Origin: Candidatus Thiodiazotropha endoloripes
Lineage (GTDB): Bacteria; Pseudomonadota; Gammaproteobacteria; Chromatiales; Chromatiaceae
Length of the DNA stretch: 64,000 bases
NCBI RefSeq assembly: GCF_001708965.1
Contig: NZ_LVJW01000003.1
Coordinates: 1,674,001 to 1,738,000, forward strand
Reading direction: 5' to 3'
This document shows, in pieces, positions 28,545 through 37,987 of this stretch (positions are counted from its first letter, which is position 1; each line of letters starts with the position of its first letter). The notes below the pieces were generated by a model, which saw nothing but the letters and a program-made list of their open reading frames with translations, searched no databases and had not been told where the DNA came from. A program made the translations under genes and the position numbers.

Positions 28545-29371
28545 CGCACCGTTCGTTCCTCCCAATGATTTATTTGTGCCTTTTGCTCTTTGGGCTGCTG
28601 TTTATCAGCCCAATTGGTTTCATGCTGGCCGGCAGTTTGAAGCCGGATGCCCGGGTTTTAGTGGAGGCGGGGGATTGGCGTGCCTTCTGGCCTGCCGGGG
28701 TGACGCTGGATAATTATCGGGATGTGTTTGCCCGCGTGGACTTTGCCCGCTACCTGCTTAACTCCCTGTTCATCAACGGGATGATCGTGGGAGCGGGGCT
28801 GCTGGTGAATTCCCTGGCCGGTTACGCCTTTGCCCGTCTACTATGGCGCGGGCGTGACGTACTATTCGGTCTGGTGTTAGCGGTGATGATTATTCCCCTC
28901 GAGGCTATTGCCGTGCCCCTTTTCTACATGGTGTCGCTGGTCGGTTGGCGTGATACATATTTAGTGCAGATTTTACCGTTCATCGCTAATGCATTCTCCG
29001 TCTATCTGTTCTACACCCATTTCATCGGTCTGCCGCGCGAACTAGAGGAGGCGGCGCGTATCGATGGCGCTGGAGTGCTACGCACCTATTTCAGTATTAT
29101 TCTGCCCAATGCTAAGTCGGTTTTCGCAACCGTTGCAATACTGACCTTCCTTTCCCAGTGGGGCGCCTTTCTCTGGCCGCTGATGGTCACCAGCAGCGAG
29201 ACCGTGCGACCATTACCGTTGGCCATTGCCACATTTCATAGCCTGCCGCCACTGCAATGGGGGGATATCTTAGCTTTCGGTGTGATGATGGTGCTACCGA
29301 TTCTGGTGGTGTTCCTGCTGTTTCAGCGTTGGTTCGTTCGCGGTGTTGCCCACACCGGTATAAAAGGGTAA
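28541..29371 (+). CDS. Sugar ABC transporter permease 2 (MalG/UgpE-like)
   Basis: 276 residues with six hydrophobic segments. The EAA loop reads ELEEAARIDGAGVLRTYFSI, followed by LPNAKSVFATVAILTFLSQW, standard for MalG-type subunits. Starts within the last codons of permease 1 (ATGA). Confidence 0.92.
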   Translation: MTHRSFLPMIYLCLLLFGLLFISPIGFMLAGSLKPDARVLVEAGDWRAFWPAGVTLDNYRDVFARVDFARYLLNSLFINGMIVGAGLLVNSLAGYAFARLLWRGRDVLFGLVLAVMIIPLEAIAVPLFYMVSLVGWRDTYLVQILPFIANAFSVYLFYTHFIGLPRELEEAARIDGAGVLRTYFSIILPNAKSVFATVAILTFLSQWGAFLWPLMVTSSETVRPLPLAIATFHSLPPLQWGDILAFGVMMVLPILVVFLLFQRWFVRGVAHTGIKG

Positions 29372-29386
29372 GGGGGGTAGGGCGCT

Positions 29387-30490
29387 ATGGCCGACGTTGA
29401 ATATCGACATGTTGATAAGATCTTTGAAGAGGGCACAAAAGCCCTCGAGAAGTTCAGCCTGGCAGTCGAAGATGGGGAGATGATGGTGCTGGTGGGGCCG
29501 TCGGGTTGTGGTAAGTCGACAGCCTTGCGGCTGTTGGCAGGATTAGAAGCGGTGAGCAATGGTGAGCTGTTGATCGGTGGCAAGCTTGTGAACGAGTGTT
29601 CACCACAACACCGTGATATTGCGATGGTGTTTCAGAATTACGCGCTCTACCCACACATGACCGTACGTCGAAATCTTGAGTTCCCCTTGCGGATGATGAA
29701 GCTGTCCAAGTCCGAAATAGCCCGGCGGGTTGAGGATGCTGCCCACTTGTTGACTCTCACGGATCTACTGGAAAAGCGGCCTCGGCAGTTATCAGGTGGT
29801 CAACGCCAGCGGGTCGCTATGGGGCGGGCCATGGTGCGTCAACCACAAGTGTTCCTCATGGATGAGCCACTGTCCAACCTGGATGCCAAGCTACGTACTC
29901 AGATTCGTGCCGAGATCATCCGTCTGCAAAAAAGCTCGGGAGTCACGACGATCTACGTCACTCACGATCAGGTTGAAGCAATGACATTGGGCGACCGCAT
30001 AGCGGTACTCAACGCGGGAAAACTACAACAGGTAGGACCACCGCAGGAACTCTATGAGCATCCTGCCAACACTTTTGTCGCGGTCTTCCTGGGTAATCCA
30101 GGCATGAACATCTTTGATGCGACGCTGAACAGAGATACTGGGATGCTTCAACTCGCCGCCGGTACTTGGCAGATCCCATTCGAACCGCTGTTGGTACGTA
30201 AACCCTCACTGACAGAGTACATGGAAGGACCAATGTTGGCGGGCCTGCGTCCGGAAATGTTTTCAACATCGACTTCGGGTGCCGAGATGACCGTAGAAAG
30301 TGTCGAGTCGCTAGGACACGAATGTCTGGTATATTTCACGGCATCATGCGTAGTACCTGGTGGGGATCAGAAAACACAGGTCGCTCGCTTGCCTGGCCCA
30401 GCACTTTATGGAACAGGGAATAGCATCCAATTAGGCTTCGACCCGGAACGGCTGCACTTCTTTACAGCAGACGGCGATGCAATAGCTTGA
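29387..30490 (+). CDS. Sugar ABC transporter ATP-binding protein (UgpC/MsmK-like)
   Basis: 367 residues. Walker A GPSGCGKST, signature LSGGQRQRVAMGRAMVR, Walker B VFLMDEPLSNLDA, switch His in YVTHDQVEAMT. A C-terminal TOBE-type regulatory domain follows from about residue 240. Starts 15 bases after permease 2 with AAGGGGGG-type ribosome site. Such ATPases often serve several sugar importers. Confidence 0.93.
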   Translation: MADVEYRHVDKIFEEGTKALEKFSLAVEDGEMMVLVGPSGCGKSTALRLLAGLEAVSNGELLIGGKLVNECSPQHRDIAMVFQNYALYPHMTVRRNLEFPLRMMKLSKSEIARRVEDAAHLLTLTDLLEKRPRQLSGGQRQRVAMGRAMVRQPQVFLMDEPLSNLDAKLRTQIRAEIIRLQKSSGVTTIYVTHDQVEAMTLGDRIAVLNAGKLQQVGPPQELYEHPANTFVAVFLGNPGMNIFDATLNRDTGMLQLAAGTWQIPFEPLLVRKPSLTEYMEGPMLAGLRPEMFSTSTSGAEMTVESVESLGHECLVYFTASCVVPGGDQKTQVARLPGPALYGTGNSIQLGFDPERLHFFTADGDAIA

Positions 30491-30642
30491 TAGCTGTAAT
30501 CGATAAAGACAGAAACCCAGAATAGTGGCCTCCAGACCATCCATTCCGTGTAATAACAGACCAATACCCAATTAAAATTCGCAAATTATGGTGGAGTATA
30601 TTCCTGGTATATCAGATGTTTAGAGCCTCTATGGACGTACTC

Positions 30643-30695
30643 CTACGTGAAATGTAGACACTTCGTGTCAGGGGACAATGGTAGATTTTACGTAG
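30643..30695. repeat. 53-bp palindromic element, copy B
   Basis: Begins CTACGTGAAATGTAGAC and ends GTAGATTTTACGTAG; the arms pair imperfectly. Same length and ends as copy A at 24933, same orientation; the pair brackets the ABC importer operon. The surrounding 30491-31005 gap is A+T rich (especially 30760-30905) with no gene seen. Confidence 0.55.
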
Positions 30696-31005
30696 CGTGT
30701 CGTTATTATTGCTCTGGTACCATGTCATGTGGTTTTGGAATGAGGGATCATAGCTCTGATGTATAAAGCATTAAAATATACATCTAAAAACAGTGAGATA
30801 TAGAACATATTTAATATATATACTTAACTATATTCTCCTGAATAAGCAAATTGCATATATGTTCATAATGTATATTATGTTAAATATACATTATGTCATA
30901 TCTCTCCTTTCATGCGTCCAATGAACGTTCGACGTCCAAGTATCTTTGTAAATACAGTTGTAAAAAAAGGATGGCTATTTAGGGATGGATGATTTGTCGA
31001 TCAGT

Positions 31006-31947
31006 CTATTGTTCAGAAAAGCTGATCGGGGCGTAGGCGTTTGCATTGACAAGCAATGTAAAGATATCCGGGCGTGAGTAGTGACCGACAACGTCCAGGG
31101 TTCTGCGCGCCATAGCGGCCCGTTCGATATCGATTTCGGCATATAAAATACCCTCCTCATTGCGAAGCGGACCGGCGACGAGCTCCCCGCCGGGTGCGAT
31201 GATCGCCGAGTCGCCGCCGTTGATCCACTCATCGGCATCGGGATAGAGGGTGGCACGCGCTTCCAGGTCGTCAGGCATGTCAGAGGCATGCAGCAGGGTG
31301 CCGCTGTTGATCACCCAGCAGCCGGCTTCCCGGGCTATGTGTCGCATGCTGCCGAGCCAGTCTTCACCGCTGTCATAGGTCGGCGCGATATAGATATCGA
31401 TGCCTTGGGCATACAACGAATATCGGCTCAGCGGCATGTAGCTTTCCCAGCAGATCAGGGTGCCGATACGACCGACCGGCGTATCGACAACTCGTAGGCC
31501 CGAGGCGTCCCCCGCTCCCCAGACCATACGCTCCGGATTGGTGGGCATGAGCTTGCGATGCCTGTTCATTAACATGCCATCAGGACCGATGGTCGCAACC
31601 GTGTTGTAGAGGGTCGCTCGACTGCACCCGTGGTCGCGTTCGTGCATGCCGCAAACCACAGTCAGCTGATGTTTCCGCGCCGCTTGATAGAGAGGATCGA
31701 GCTGATTGCTTTCGAGATCGACGGCATTCTCTAGCAGGCGCTTGTGAAGTGCCTCGGTGGTACCCCAATCGCCACCAGGGCGCAGGCGCCAGATCCACGC
31801 CGGGTAGCCGGGAATGAACGCCTCGGTGAAGACGACCATCTCGGCACCCTGGGAAGCTGCCTGGTCGAGCAGGTCGACGGCGCGGGCAATGGTGGCATCG
31901 CGGTTCAATACCACGGGTGATTTCTGCACAACAGCTACTTTGCTCAT
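31006..31947 (-). CDS. Nitrilase-superfamily carbon-nitrogen hydrolase
   Basis: 313 residues from ATG 31947 with CCGGAG nine bases upstream. Catalytic Glu in VVFTEAFIPGYPAW, Lys in NRHRKLMPTNPER, Cys in TLICWESYMPLSR: the branch 1 (true nitrilase) pattern, which converts nitriles to acids plus ammonia; aliphatic or aromatic substrate cannot be told. Directly downstream of the DUF4242 gene on the same strand (29 bases apart). Local G+C is higher than in neighbouring genes. Confidence 0.9.
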   Translation of the reverse strand: MSKVAVVQKSPVVLNRDATIARAVDLLDQAASQGAEMVVFTEAFIPGYPAWIWRLRPGGDWGTTEALHKRLLENAVDLESNQLDPLYQAARKHQLTVVCGMHERDHGCSRATLYNTVATIGPDGMLMNRHRKLMPTNPERMVWGAGDASGLRVVDTPVGRIGTLICWESYMPLSRYSLYAQGIDIYIAPTYDSGEDWLGSMRHIAREAGCWVINSGTLLHASDMPDDLEARATLYPDADEWINGGDSAIIAPGGELVAGPLRNEEGILYAEIDIERAAMARRTLDVVGHYSRPDIFTLLVNANAYAPISFSEQ

Positions 31948-31976
31948 CGAGTCGCTCCGGTAGTGGTTTAGACGCC

Positions 31977-32249
31977 CTATTGCGCCGTCGTGGAATCCAG
32001 CAGTCCCCTGACCTCTTCCACCCGGTCCGCCGGAAACCCGCTCATTTCGGCATGTTGCAGTATAATGTCGGCATCTGGTGCGATATAGACGCAATAGAAC
32101 TTGTTTTGGGTAAGATAGCTATGAACCCATTGAATCTGATTGCCCAGCTTGTCGATGACCTCATTGGACATGGCGGCGCCGCCTTGACGCTCTTTCTGAC
32201 TCATGTCACCGGCACCGGGGATCTCGCGCTCAATCATGAATTTAGGCAT
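31977..32249 (-). CDS. DUF4242 small protein
   Basis: 90 residues. MPKFMIEREIPGAGDMS, LGNQIQWVHSYLTQNKFYCV and YIAPDADIILQHAEMSGFPA are the characteristic segments of DUF4242, a ferredoxin-like fold whose one studied member (SCO4226 of Streptomyces) binds nickel. Probably co-transcribed with the nitrilase; divergent from the regulator at 32452. Confidence 0.9.
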   Translation of the reverse strand: MPKFMIEREIPGAGDMSQKERQGGAAMSNEVIDKLGNQIQWVHSYLTQNKFYCVYIAPDADIILQHAEMSGFPADRVEEVRGLLDSTTAQ

Positions 32250-32451
32250 ATCTGAATCCTCATAAAGTATGTTGTTGAACAGCCATTGGTTAAGCCCGCC
32301 GGCCTGTGCTGTAATCGTGGTAGCGCAGACGACAAAAAACCTGCAGAAAGCACTAAGCTTTTCCTAAGAAAATAAAACACGTGCGAATATATAGGGTTAT
32401 GCCAACCAAAATCATTGTGAGTCGGCTTGAATTCGGATCGGGATCGGCTCA

Positions 32452-34113
32452 ATGCCGGAATTGAGCGGAGAGCGGAAGGCGCCCATACGCATCGGATCAT
32501 GGTGGTTTCATCCGGAACTCAATCGCCTCCGGGATGGCAACTCGGTCATCCACCTAGAACCCAAGGCAGCACTGGTATTGCAGCGCCTGGTTGAGCGTGC
32601 CGGTGAACCTGTGACCCGCCAGGAACTGCTCGACACCGTGTGGCAGGACGTGGTGGTGAGCGATGACGCACTCACTCAGGTGATCATCAAGTTGCGCAAG
32701 GCGTTGGGCGACAGTTCCCGCGATCCAAGTTACATCCAGACCATACCCAAGCGGGGCTACTGTCTGCTGGCGGATGTAGACGCCGGGACCGGTTCCGCTG
32801 ATGCCTTCATTGAGCAGCCCAAGCAGGACCAGCCGGGAACTAATCCCTATCTAATGCCAGTGGTTGTGACCTTGGTTATCCTGTCTGCCGCCGTGATCCT
32901 TGGTTACCAGTTTGTCTACGCCCCGTCTCTGGACGACAGAGGGTTGGATCCGGTCGAAGTCGTCGTTGCCGAAGACGCGACGCTGACAATTATGCCCTTC
33001 GAGGCTATTTCCGGGAACGCGCGCGAGCAACGATTCGCCCGCGGTATGCACGCCGATCTGATTACAGACCTTGCCGGCCTGCCCGACCTGGCAATCATCA
33101 ATCCGTCAGTCAGCAACGCGGTCCCGATTGCGGCTCGTTACCAGGTCTATGGCAACGTGCAGCAGTCCGGTGGACTTATCGGCGTGCATATACGTTTGGT
33201 GGATACTGCGTCGCAAAGGCAATTGTGGTCGCAACGCTATGAGCGGGCACTGGACGACATCTTCCAGGTCCAGCGTTCGATCAGCCGCGATGTGGTGGAT
33301 CAACTTGCCATCCAGGTCTCCACTGCGGACCTGGAGCGTCTGGCCAGCCGTTACACACCAAACCTGCTGGCCTACGAGGATTTTCTTAAAGGCCAGGCTG
33401 AGTTGCTACTCCGCGACCGCGATGCCAACAGTAGGGCTCGCCGCTGGTACCGGCAGGCCATCGAACACGATCCGAACTTCGCCCGCGCCTATGCCGGACT
33501 GGCCTTGAGCTATGCGGCCGATTTCCGCAACCATTGGGCCCAGGACGGTGGGAAGGCGTTGCAAAAAGCCCAGGAGATGGCGCAGACAGGCGCGCAGATT
33601 GATCAGGATATCGCCGAGGTGCATTGGGTCCTCGGCTATGTCACAGCGCAACACAGGCAGCACGAAGTAGCGCTGATACATTTGCGACGGGCGTTGGAGG
33701 TTGATCAGTCCTATGCCGATGCCTACGCGCTCATCGGAGGTATAAACACCTATCTCGGCAGACCTGAGCTCAGCATCGACCAGCTGCGCACTGCCCTGCG
33801 CCTCAACCAGAATGCCGGATACCTCTATTATCTGCTGCTTGGGCGGGCATACTACTTCATGGGAAGGTACGAACAGGCACTGATCAATCTGCGCGAATCC
33901 CTGGCGCGCAATCCGACCAATCTCGAAACACACATCTACCTGCTGGCGACAGCGTTTGCACAGCAAGATACCGACACGGTTGATTGGGAGATCGAAGAGA
34001 TTCGAATGATCGAACCGGGATTCAAGGTAAATACCTGGCTGGAGACTTATCCGATGACAGACGAGAGGCAACGCAAAGAGTTGGAGGATATTTTGATCCG
34101 TGTGGAGTCGTAA
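32452..34113 (+). CDS. CadC-like membrane regulator: winged helix, TM segment, TPR
   Basis: 553 residues. OmpR-type winged helix at about 12-105 (ALVLQRLVERAGEPVTRQEL and YIQTIPKRGYCLLADV), one transmembrane helix at about 131-150 (YLMPVVVTLVILSAAVILGY), then an extracytoplasmic part with a TolB/FlgO-like segment (LTIMPFEAISGNAREQRFAR) and at least four TPR repeats to the end. It is a one-component regulator without receiver. Divergent from the DUF4242-nitrilase pair across 202 bases, which it probably controls. High local G+C shared with those two genes suggests joint acquisition. Confidence 0.87.
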   Translation: MPELSGERKAPIRIGSWWFHPELNRLRDGNSVIHLEPKAALVLQRLVERAGEPVTRQELLDTVWQDVVVSDDALTQVIIKLRKALGDSSRDPSYIQTIPKRGYCLLADVDAGTGSADAFIEQPKQDQPGTNPYLMPVVVTLVILSAAVILGYQFVYAPSLDDRGLDPVEVVVAEDATLTIMPFEAISGNAREQRFARGMHADLITDLAGLPDLAIINPSVSNAVPIAARYQVYGNVQQSGGLIGVHIRLVDTASQRQLWSQRYERALDDIFQVQRSISRDVVDQLAIQVSTADLERLASRYTPNLLAYEDFLKGQAELLLRDRDANSRARRWYRQAIEHDPNFARAYAGLALSYAADFRNHWAQDGGKALQKAQEMAQTGAQIDQDIAEVHWVLGYVTAQHRQHEVALIHLRRALEVDQSYADAYALIGGINTYLGRPELSIDQLRTALRLNQNAGYLYYLLLGRAYYFMGRYEQALINLRESLARNPTNLETHIYLLATAFAQQDTDTVDWEIEEIRMIEPGFKVNTWLETYPMTDERQRKELEDILIRVES

Positions 34114-34186
34114 ATCTGATTAGGGAACGCTTAAGTTTTTAAACTCTTATCTGGACGTCCAGGTGCCCTACTTATTGTAATAAAAC

Positions 34187-36124
34187 CTATAAACCGAAAT
34201 TTTTCAACATTTGCATTAACTCCTTGTTATCCGGATTGGCTTCAACAGCCTTCTTCAGCATCTGTTTTGCTTCTGATGTTTCTCCAACTGCAGCCCTTAT
34301 TCTCGCCAGCATAACCCAAGCCTGAATTAATTGAGGGTCCAATTCAACCGCCTGGCCAAAGGCACTGATAGCGGCCGGTATATTTCGTTTGGTTAAAGCC
34401 ACACCACCAATCACCATTTGAATTTCCGGAAAATCCGCCTTATCCAACAAAGACTGCTGGTACTCTCTCATGACTTTCTTAATCATCAATCTTTCAGATA
34501 ATGTCACTTTCTCTGGAGTTGTCTCCAGAAATGCTTTAATCGCTTCCAGGCGTACGCTTCTTACAGAATCATTCAATAGCGGGATTAATATTTGGGCCTT
34601 GCTTGTATGGGGTGAATATACAATAAGATTGGCCGCTGCCGTTCGAACCCAGGCATTATCATCTGTAAGCAAGGGTTCTATTTCTCGAAAGTCTAACTTG
34701 CCAGCAGCAGGAAACAGACGTTCCAGTGCAGTGGCTCGAACAATTGCCGGTAGTTTTTGGTCATTGGCCAATTCCAAATGCTGTTTGACACTCTGGTAAT
34801 CAATCCTGTTTTCTGTGGGATTGAATACTTCAGCAAAATGGTTCGTATTATGCTGCACTTTTGGATGACGCTTGGCTATCTCTTCTTTAGCCCAGGAAGC
34901 TGTTTTATCCTGGTGGCAGTTGTTACAGACATTGGGAACATCCATTTTCTCAGATAAATCTGGTCTTGGAATACGGAAGCTGTGATCTCGCCGTCCATCC
35001 ACTACCATGTAATGGCGCTCAGGCATGTGGCACTCGATACATTCAGCCCCTTCACTACCCAACTGATGAAAGTGATGATCGGTCGAATCGTAATTTTTTT
35101 TGTTTAAGGAGGGAAACAATCCATTACCTTGGTGATTGTGACACTGAGTGCACAAGGCATTACCTTCAGCTTTCAACCTGTAGCTGTGTGTATCATGACA
35201 ATTACTGCATTTAACCCCTTTCTCGTACATCTTCGATTGTAAAAAAGAACCATACACGTAAACCTCATCCTGTATCTGGCCATCAGGAAAATAGAGACCA
35301 TGACTCAGAAGTGAGAGTCGATAATTATTATCGTAGTAACTACCGGGTTCAGGGCTGTTGGCACTAATTGGCTCCCGTCGAGAGTGGCAACCGGCACAGA
35401 GGTTTATTTCTGATTCAGGTTTATTTCTCAAATATGCTGCAGTTAAACCCTTTGTGTTGGTTCCTTTCCAAGTGTTGGTTACATATTTTTCGGGTTCATT
35501 TGCCCAGGAAAGATGGGCTTCCCCTGGGCCATGACAGGCTTCACAACCGACGCCGATTTCAGCCTGGTGACTGGTATAGCGATTATTGAGTGGGTCGTAG
35601 TTTTTTTGATAGTCAGTAGCATGGCATTCTGCACAGCGTGAGTTCCAGTTTTTGTACGATCCCGTCCAGTGCATACCAGTACCAGCAGAAGTATCCTCTT
35701 CAGGATAGAGATGGTACCAGCGATTGTTATCACTATCCCAGGCCACATCCAAAGCTTGTAAATGCCCCCTGCCCGTCTCTACGAGATATTGCTGCAATGG
35801 TGTGACGCCTACGACTGAATGCACTCTGAATCGTTCGGTTTTATCCTCTCCATTGTCAGCAATGACATAATAATCCTCGCTTTCCTTCAGGAATCGATAA
35901 GTGAAGCCCGCATGTCCGAATTTGGTATTATTAAAATCGCCTAGAACATTGGCTGATTCCGGTCTTCTCCAGGCCCAGCTGTGATGGGAATTGGACCAAG
36001 CCATATATTGCACCTGGTGACAGCTTTCACATGTGGATGAACCTGTGTATTTTGGCGACTTTTCAGCTGAAGAGGCGATGCCTGAAAGAATATAAAGAAA
36101 TAAAAAAAAACTAATAATTTTCAT
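34187..36124 (-). CDS. Octaheme c-type cytochrome with HEAT and TPR C-terminus
   Basis: 645 residues from ATG 36124, which gives a proper signal peptide (MKIISFFLFLYILSGIAS). Eight CxxCH heme sites in order: CESCH, CAECH, CEACH, CAGCH, CSNCH, CTQCH, CIECH, CNNCH, all before about residue 430. Then HEAT-like repeats (RATALERLFPAAGKL, VRTAAANLIVYSP, VRLEAIKAFL) and two TPRs at the end. Resembles cytochrome c554-type multiheme domains. Likely periplasmic electron carrier or oxidoreductase; the substrate is unknown. Follows the sulfatase gene, but a terminator-like hairpin stands between. Confidence 0.88.
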   Translation of the reverse strand: MKIISFFLFLYILSGIASSAEKSPKYTGSSTCESCHQVQYMAWSNSHHSWAWRRPESANVLGDFNNTKFGHAGFTYRFLKESEDYYVIADNGEDKTERFRVHSVVGVTPLQQYLVETGRGHLQALDVAWDSDNNRWYHLYPEEDTSAGTGMHWTGSYKNWNSRCAECHATDYQKNYDPLNNRYTSHQAEIGVGCEACHGPGEAHLSWANEPEKYVTNTWKGTNTKGLTAAYLRNKPESEINLCAGCHSRREPISANSPEPGSYYDNNYRLSLLSHGLYFPDGQIQDEVYVYGSFLQSKMYEKGVKCSNCHDTHSYRLKAEGNALCTQCHNHQGNGLFPSLNKKNYDSTDHHFHQLGSEGAECIECHMPERHYMVVDGRRDHSFRIPRPDLSEKMDVPNVCNNCHQDKTASWAKEEIAKRHPKVQHNTNHFAEVFNPTENRIDYQSVKQHLELANDQKLPAIVRATALERLFPAAGKLDFREIEPLLTDDNAWVRTAAANLIVYSPHTSKAQILIPLLNDSVRSVRLEAIKAFLETTPEKVTLSERLMIKKVMREYQQSLLDKADFPEIQMVIGGVALTKRNIPAAISAFGQAVELDPQLIQAWVMLARIRAAVGETSEAKQMLKKAVEANPDNKELMQMLKNFGL

Positions 36125-36130
36125 AACAAA

Positions 36131-36163
36131 AACGGACTGCATTTTAAAATGATGCAGTCCGTT
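36131..36163 (-). terminator. Intrinsic terminator after the sulfatase, 6 bases before the cytochrome start
   Basis: Perfect 12-bp arms, 36131-36142 and 36152-36163, loop 9 bases; the minus strand continues TTTTTG, as for a Rho-independent terminator. It stops 20 bases past the sulfatase gene but almost touches the ATG of the cytochrome, so it could also control the latter by attenuation or by masking its ribosome site. Confidence 0.75.
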
Positions 36164-36183
36164 GATTGTGACTTCCAAGTAGT

Positions 36184-37755
36184 TTAACGATTAACGGGAA
36201 AACTCGACCTTTCCATCTCCTTCAATATCTTCATCGCTTTGAGTGATCGATAGTTGATACCGGAAGCACTCAGGCTGGAACCTGATTGAAATGGGTAGCC
36301 ATCCAGAGAAGCCAGGAACTCCTGTACCTTGGCCTGAATAGGTACGAATAACCACATGTTGTCAGCGTACCAGCGCAAATATCCCAGCTTGCCTTCTTGC
36401 CACATGATTTCGTAAGGATCGGCCTTCAGGTTGATAATTAACGGCCAGGAGGGTGTCTCCCTGATTGCCGTGTTGATGCCACCCTCCAGGGTCGCAAAAT
36501 GGACCTTCCAATCATTCCAGCGAACGGCATTCAATTCACCACCCTGTCCAAAATAGTAGATCTCTTCACGCGGACCCTGATTGGTTTTGCCCTTGAAATA
36601 AGAAGAGAAATCATAGCCATCCAGGTGGACTTTCCACTCTTTACCGTTGGCCTTGTATCCCTTTTTCAGCTTTTCAACGATTCCAGGTTGTCCGGCGGCT
36701 GCCATGAGTGTGGGAATCCAGTCTTCATGAGACATGATATCACCGATCTTACTGCCCGGTTTGATGGTCCCAGGCCAACGAACCACAGCTGGCACGCGGA
36801 ATCCACCTTCCCAGGTTGTACCCTTCTCGCCATGGAATGGTGTGATGCCGCCATCAGGCCAGGAAATCGTCTCTGCGCCATTGTCTGTACTGTAGATAAC
36901 AATGGTGTTATCGGCGATACCCAACTCATCCAGTTTGTCCAAAAGCTGGCCTACATGACCATCATGTTCGACCATGCCGTCTGGGTAGAGTCCTATGCCG
37001 GTTACACCCCGAGATTCTTTCTTTAAACGAGTCCAGACATGCATCCGTGTACCCGTAACCCAGGTGAAAAAAGGCTTTTTCTCATTGTGGGCACGTTCGA
37101 TAAAATCCAGCGCGGTGGCGACAAACTCGTCATCAGCGGTTTCCATACGCTTGCGCGTCATCGGTCCGGTATCTTCGATCTTGCCACCTGCGGTGGATTT
37201 GATCACGCCCCGTGGGCCATATTTTTTAATGAACTCCGGGTCTTTCGGATAGTAGTAGGTTTCGGGTTCTTCCTCCGCATTCAGGTGGTAGAGATTTCCG
37301 AAAAACTCATCGAATCCATGGTTGGTCGGCAGGTGCTTGTCACGGTCGCCCAGATGGTTTTTACCGAACTGGCCCGTTGCATAGCCTTCCTGCTTCAGCA
37401 AGTCGCCAAGTGTAGGTGCCCAATCGGGAATGCCGTGGTCTGATCCGGGCATACCGATGGTTAACAGGCCGGTGCGAAAAGGATGCTGCCCCATGATGAA
37501 AGCGGCTCTGCCCGCGGTACAGCTCTGTTGGGCATAGTAGTGCGTCAGCATCGCACCCTCTTTTGCGATCCGGTCTATATTTGGTGTTTCATAACCCATG
37601 ATGCCATGGTTGTAGGCGCTGATATTGTGGGTACCGATATCATCACCCCAGATCACCAGAATATTGGGTTTGCTGGTCTCTGCATAAGTAAAACTACTAA
37701 ATGCGAATATTATTAGAATTAAAAGAGTTCTACATGAAAGATCGGTTAAGTGCAT
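36184..37755 (-). CDS. Secreted arylsulfatase-family sulfatase
   Basis: 523 residues with signal peptide (LLILIIFAFSSFTYAE). VIWGDDIGTHNISAYN holds the Asp pair for calcium; AQQSCTAGRAAFIMGQ holds the formylglycine site of the C-x-A-x-R kind; GQFGKNHLGD and STDNGAETISW complete the active site. It hydrolyses a sulfate ester in the periplasm; the substrate is unknown. Maturation needs a formylglycine-generating enzyme, not encoded here. Terminator follows at 36131-36163. Confidence 0.92.
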   Translation of the reverse strand: MHLTDLSCRTLLILIIFAFSSFTYAETSKPNILVIWGDDIGTHNISAYNHGIMGYETPNIDRIAKEGAMLTHYYAQQSCTAGRAAFIMGQHPFRTGLLTIGMPGSDHGIPDWAPTLGDLLKQEGYATGQFGKNHLGDRDKHLPTNHGFDEFFGNLYHLNAEEEPETYYYPKDPEFIKKYGPRGVIKSTAGGKIEDTGPMTRKRMETADDEFVATALDFIERAHNEKKPFFTWVTGTRMHVWTRLKKESRGVTGIGLYPDGMVEHDGHVGQLLDKLDELGIADNTIVIYSTDNGAETISWPDGGITPFHGEKGTTWEGGFRVPAVVRWPGTIKPGSKIGDIMSHEDWIPTLMAAAGQPGIVEKLKKGYKANGKEWKVHLDGYDFSSYFKGKTNQGPREEIYYFGQGGELNAVRWNDWKVHFATLEGGINTAIRETPSWPLIINLKADPYEIMWQEGKLGYLRWYADNMWLFVPIQAKVQEFLASLDGYPFQSGSSLSASGINYRSLKAMKILKEMERSSFPVNR

Positions 37756-37987
37756 TTATCCTCCCAGTGTAGATAGGCACTGTTGGAAAATCTTATAATT
37801 CAGAACTCTAAGTTAGTCAGATACCACTTACTATACAACCATTTATTTACCACAGTATTACTAAGAGCACATGAGTGTAGTATAATTCGGCATCCTGACA
37901 AGAATTAAGATCATTACTGAGTTGGTTGAAAACACTATTATTTAATCCCACCCTATCTTGGGATCCAGAAGTAACCTTGGCAATGAA

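Noticed and set aside
30598-30616. Similarity of a short TATTCCTG...TATATCAG stretch to 60649-60664
   Set aside because: About 15 bases with an indel; not enough to call a repeat.
30620-30770. Cys-containing peptide frame over the second 53-bp element
   Set aside because: No ATG, GTG or TTG at a sensible place in that frame; kept only as a note on the repeat pair.
35020-35240. Plus-strand Cys-rich frames over the cytochrome gene
   Set aside because: Shadows of the CxxCH-rich minus-strand gene.
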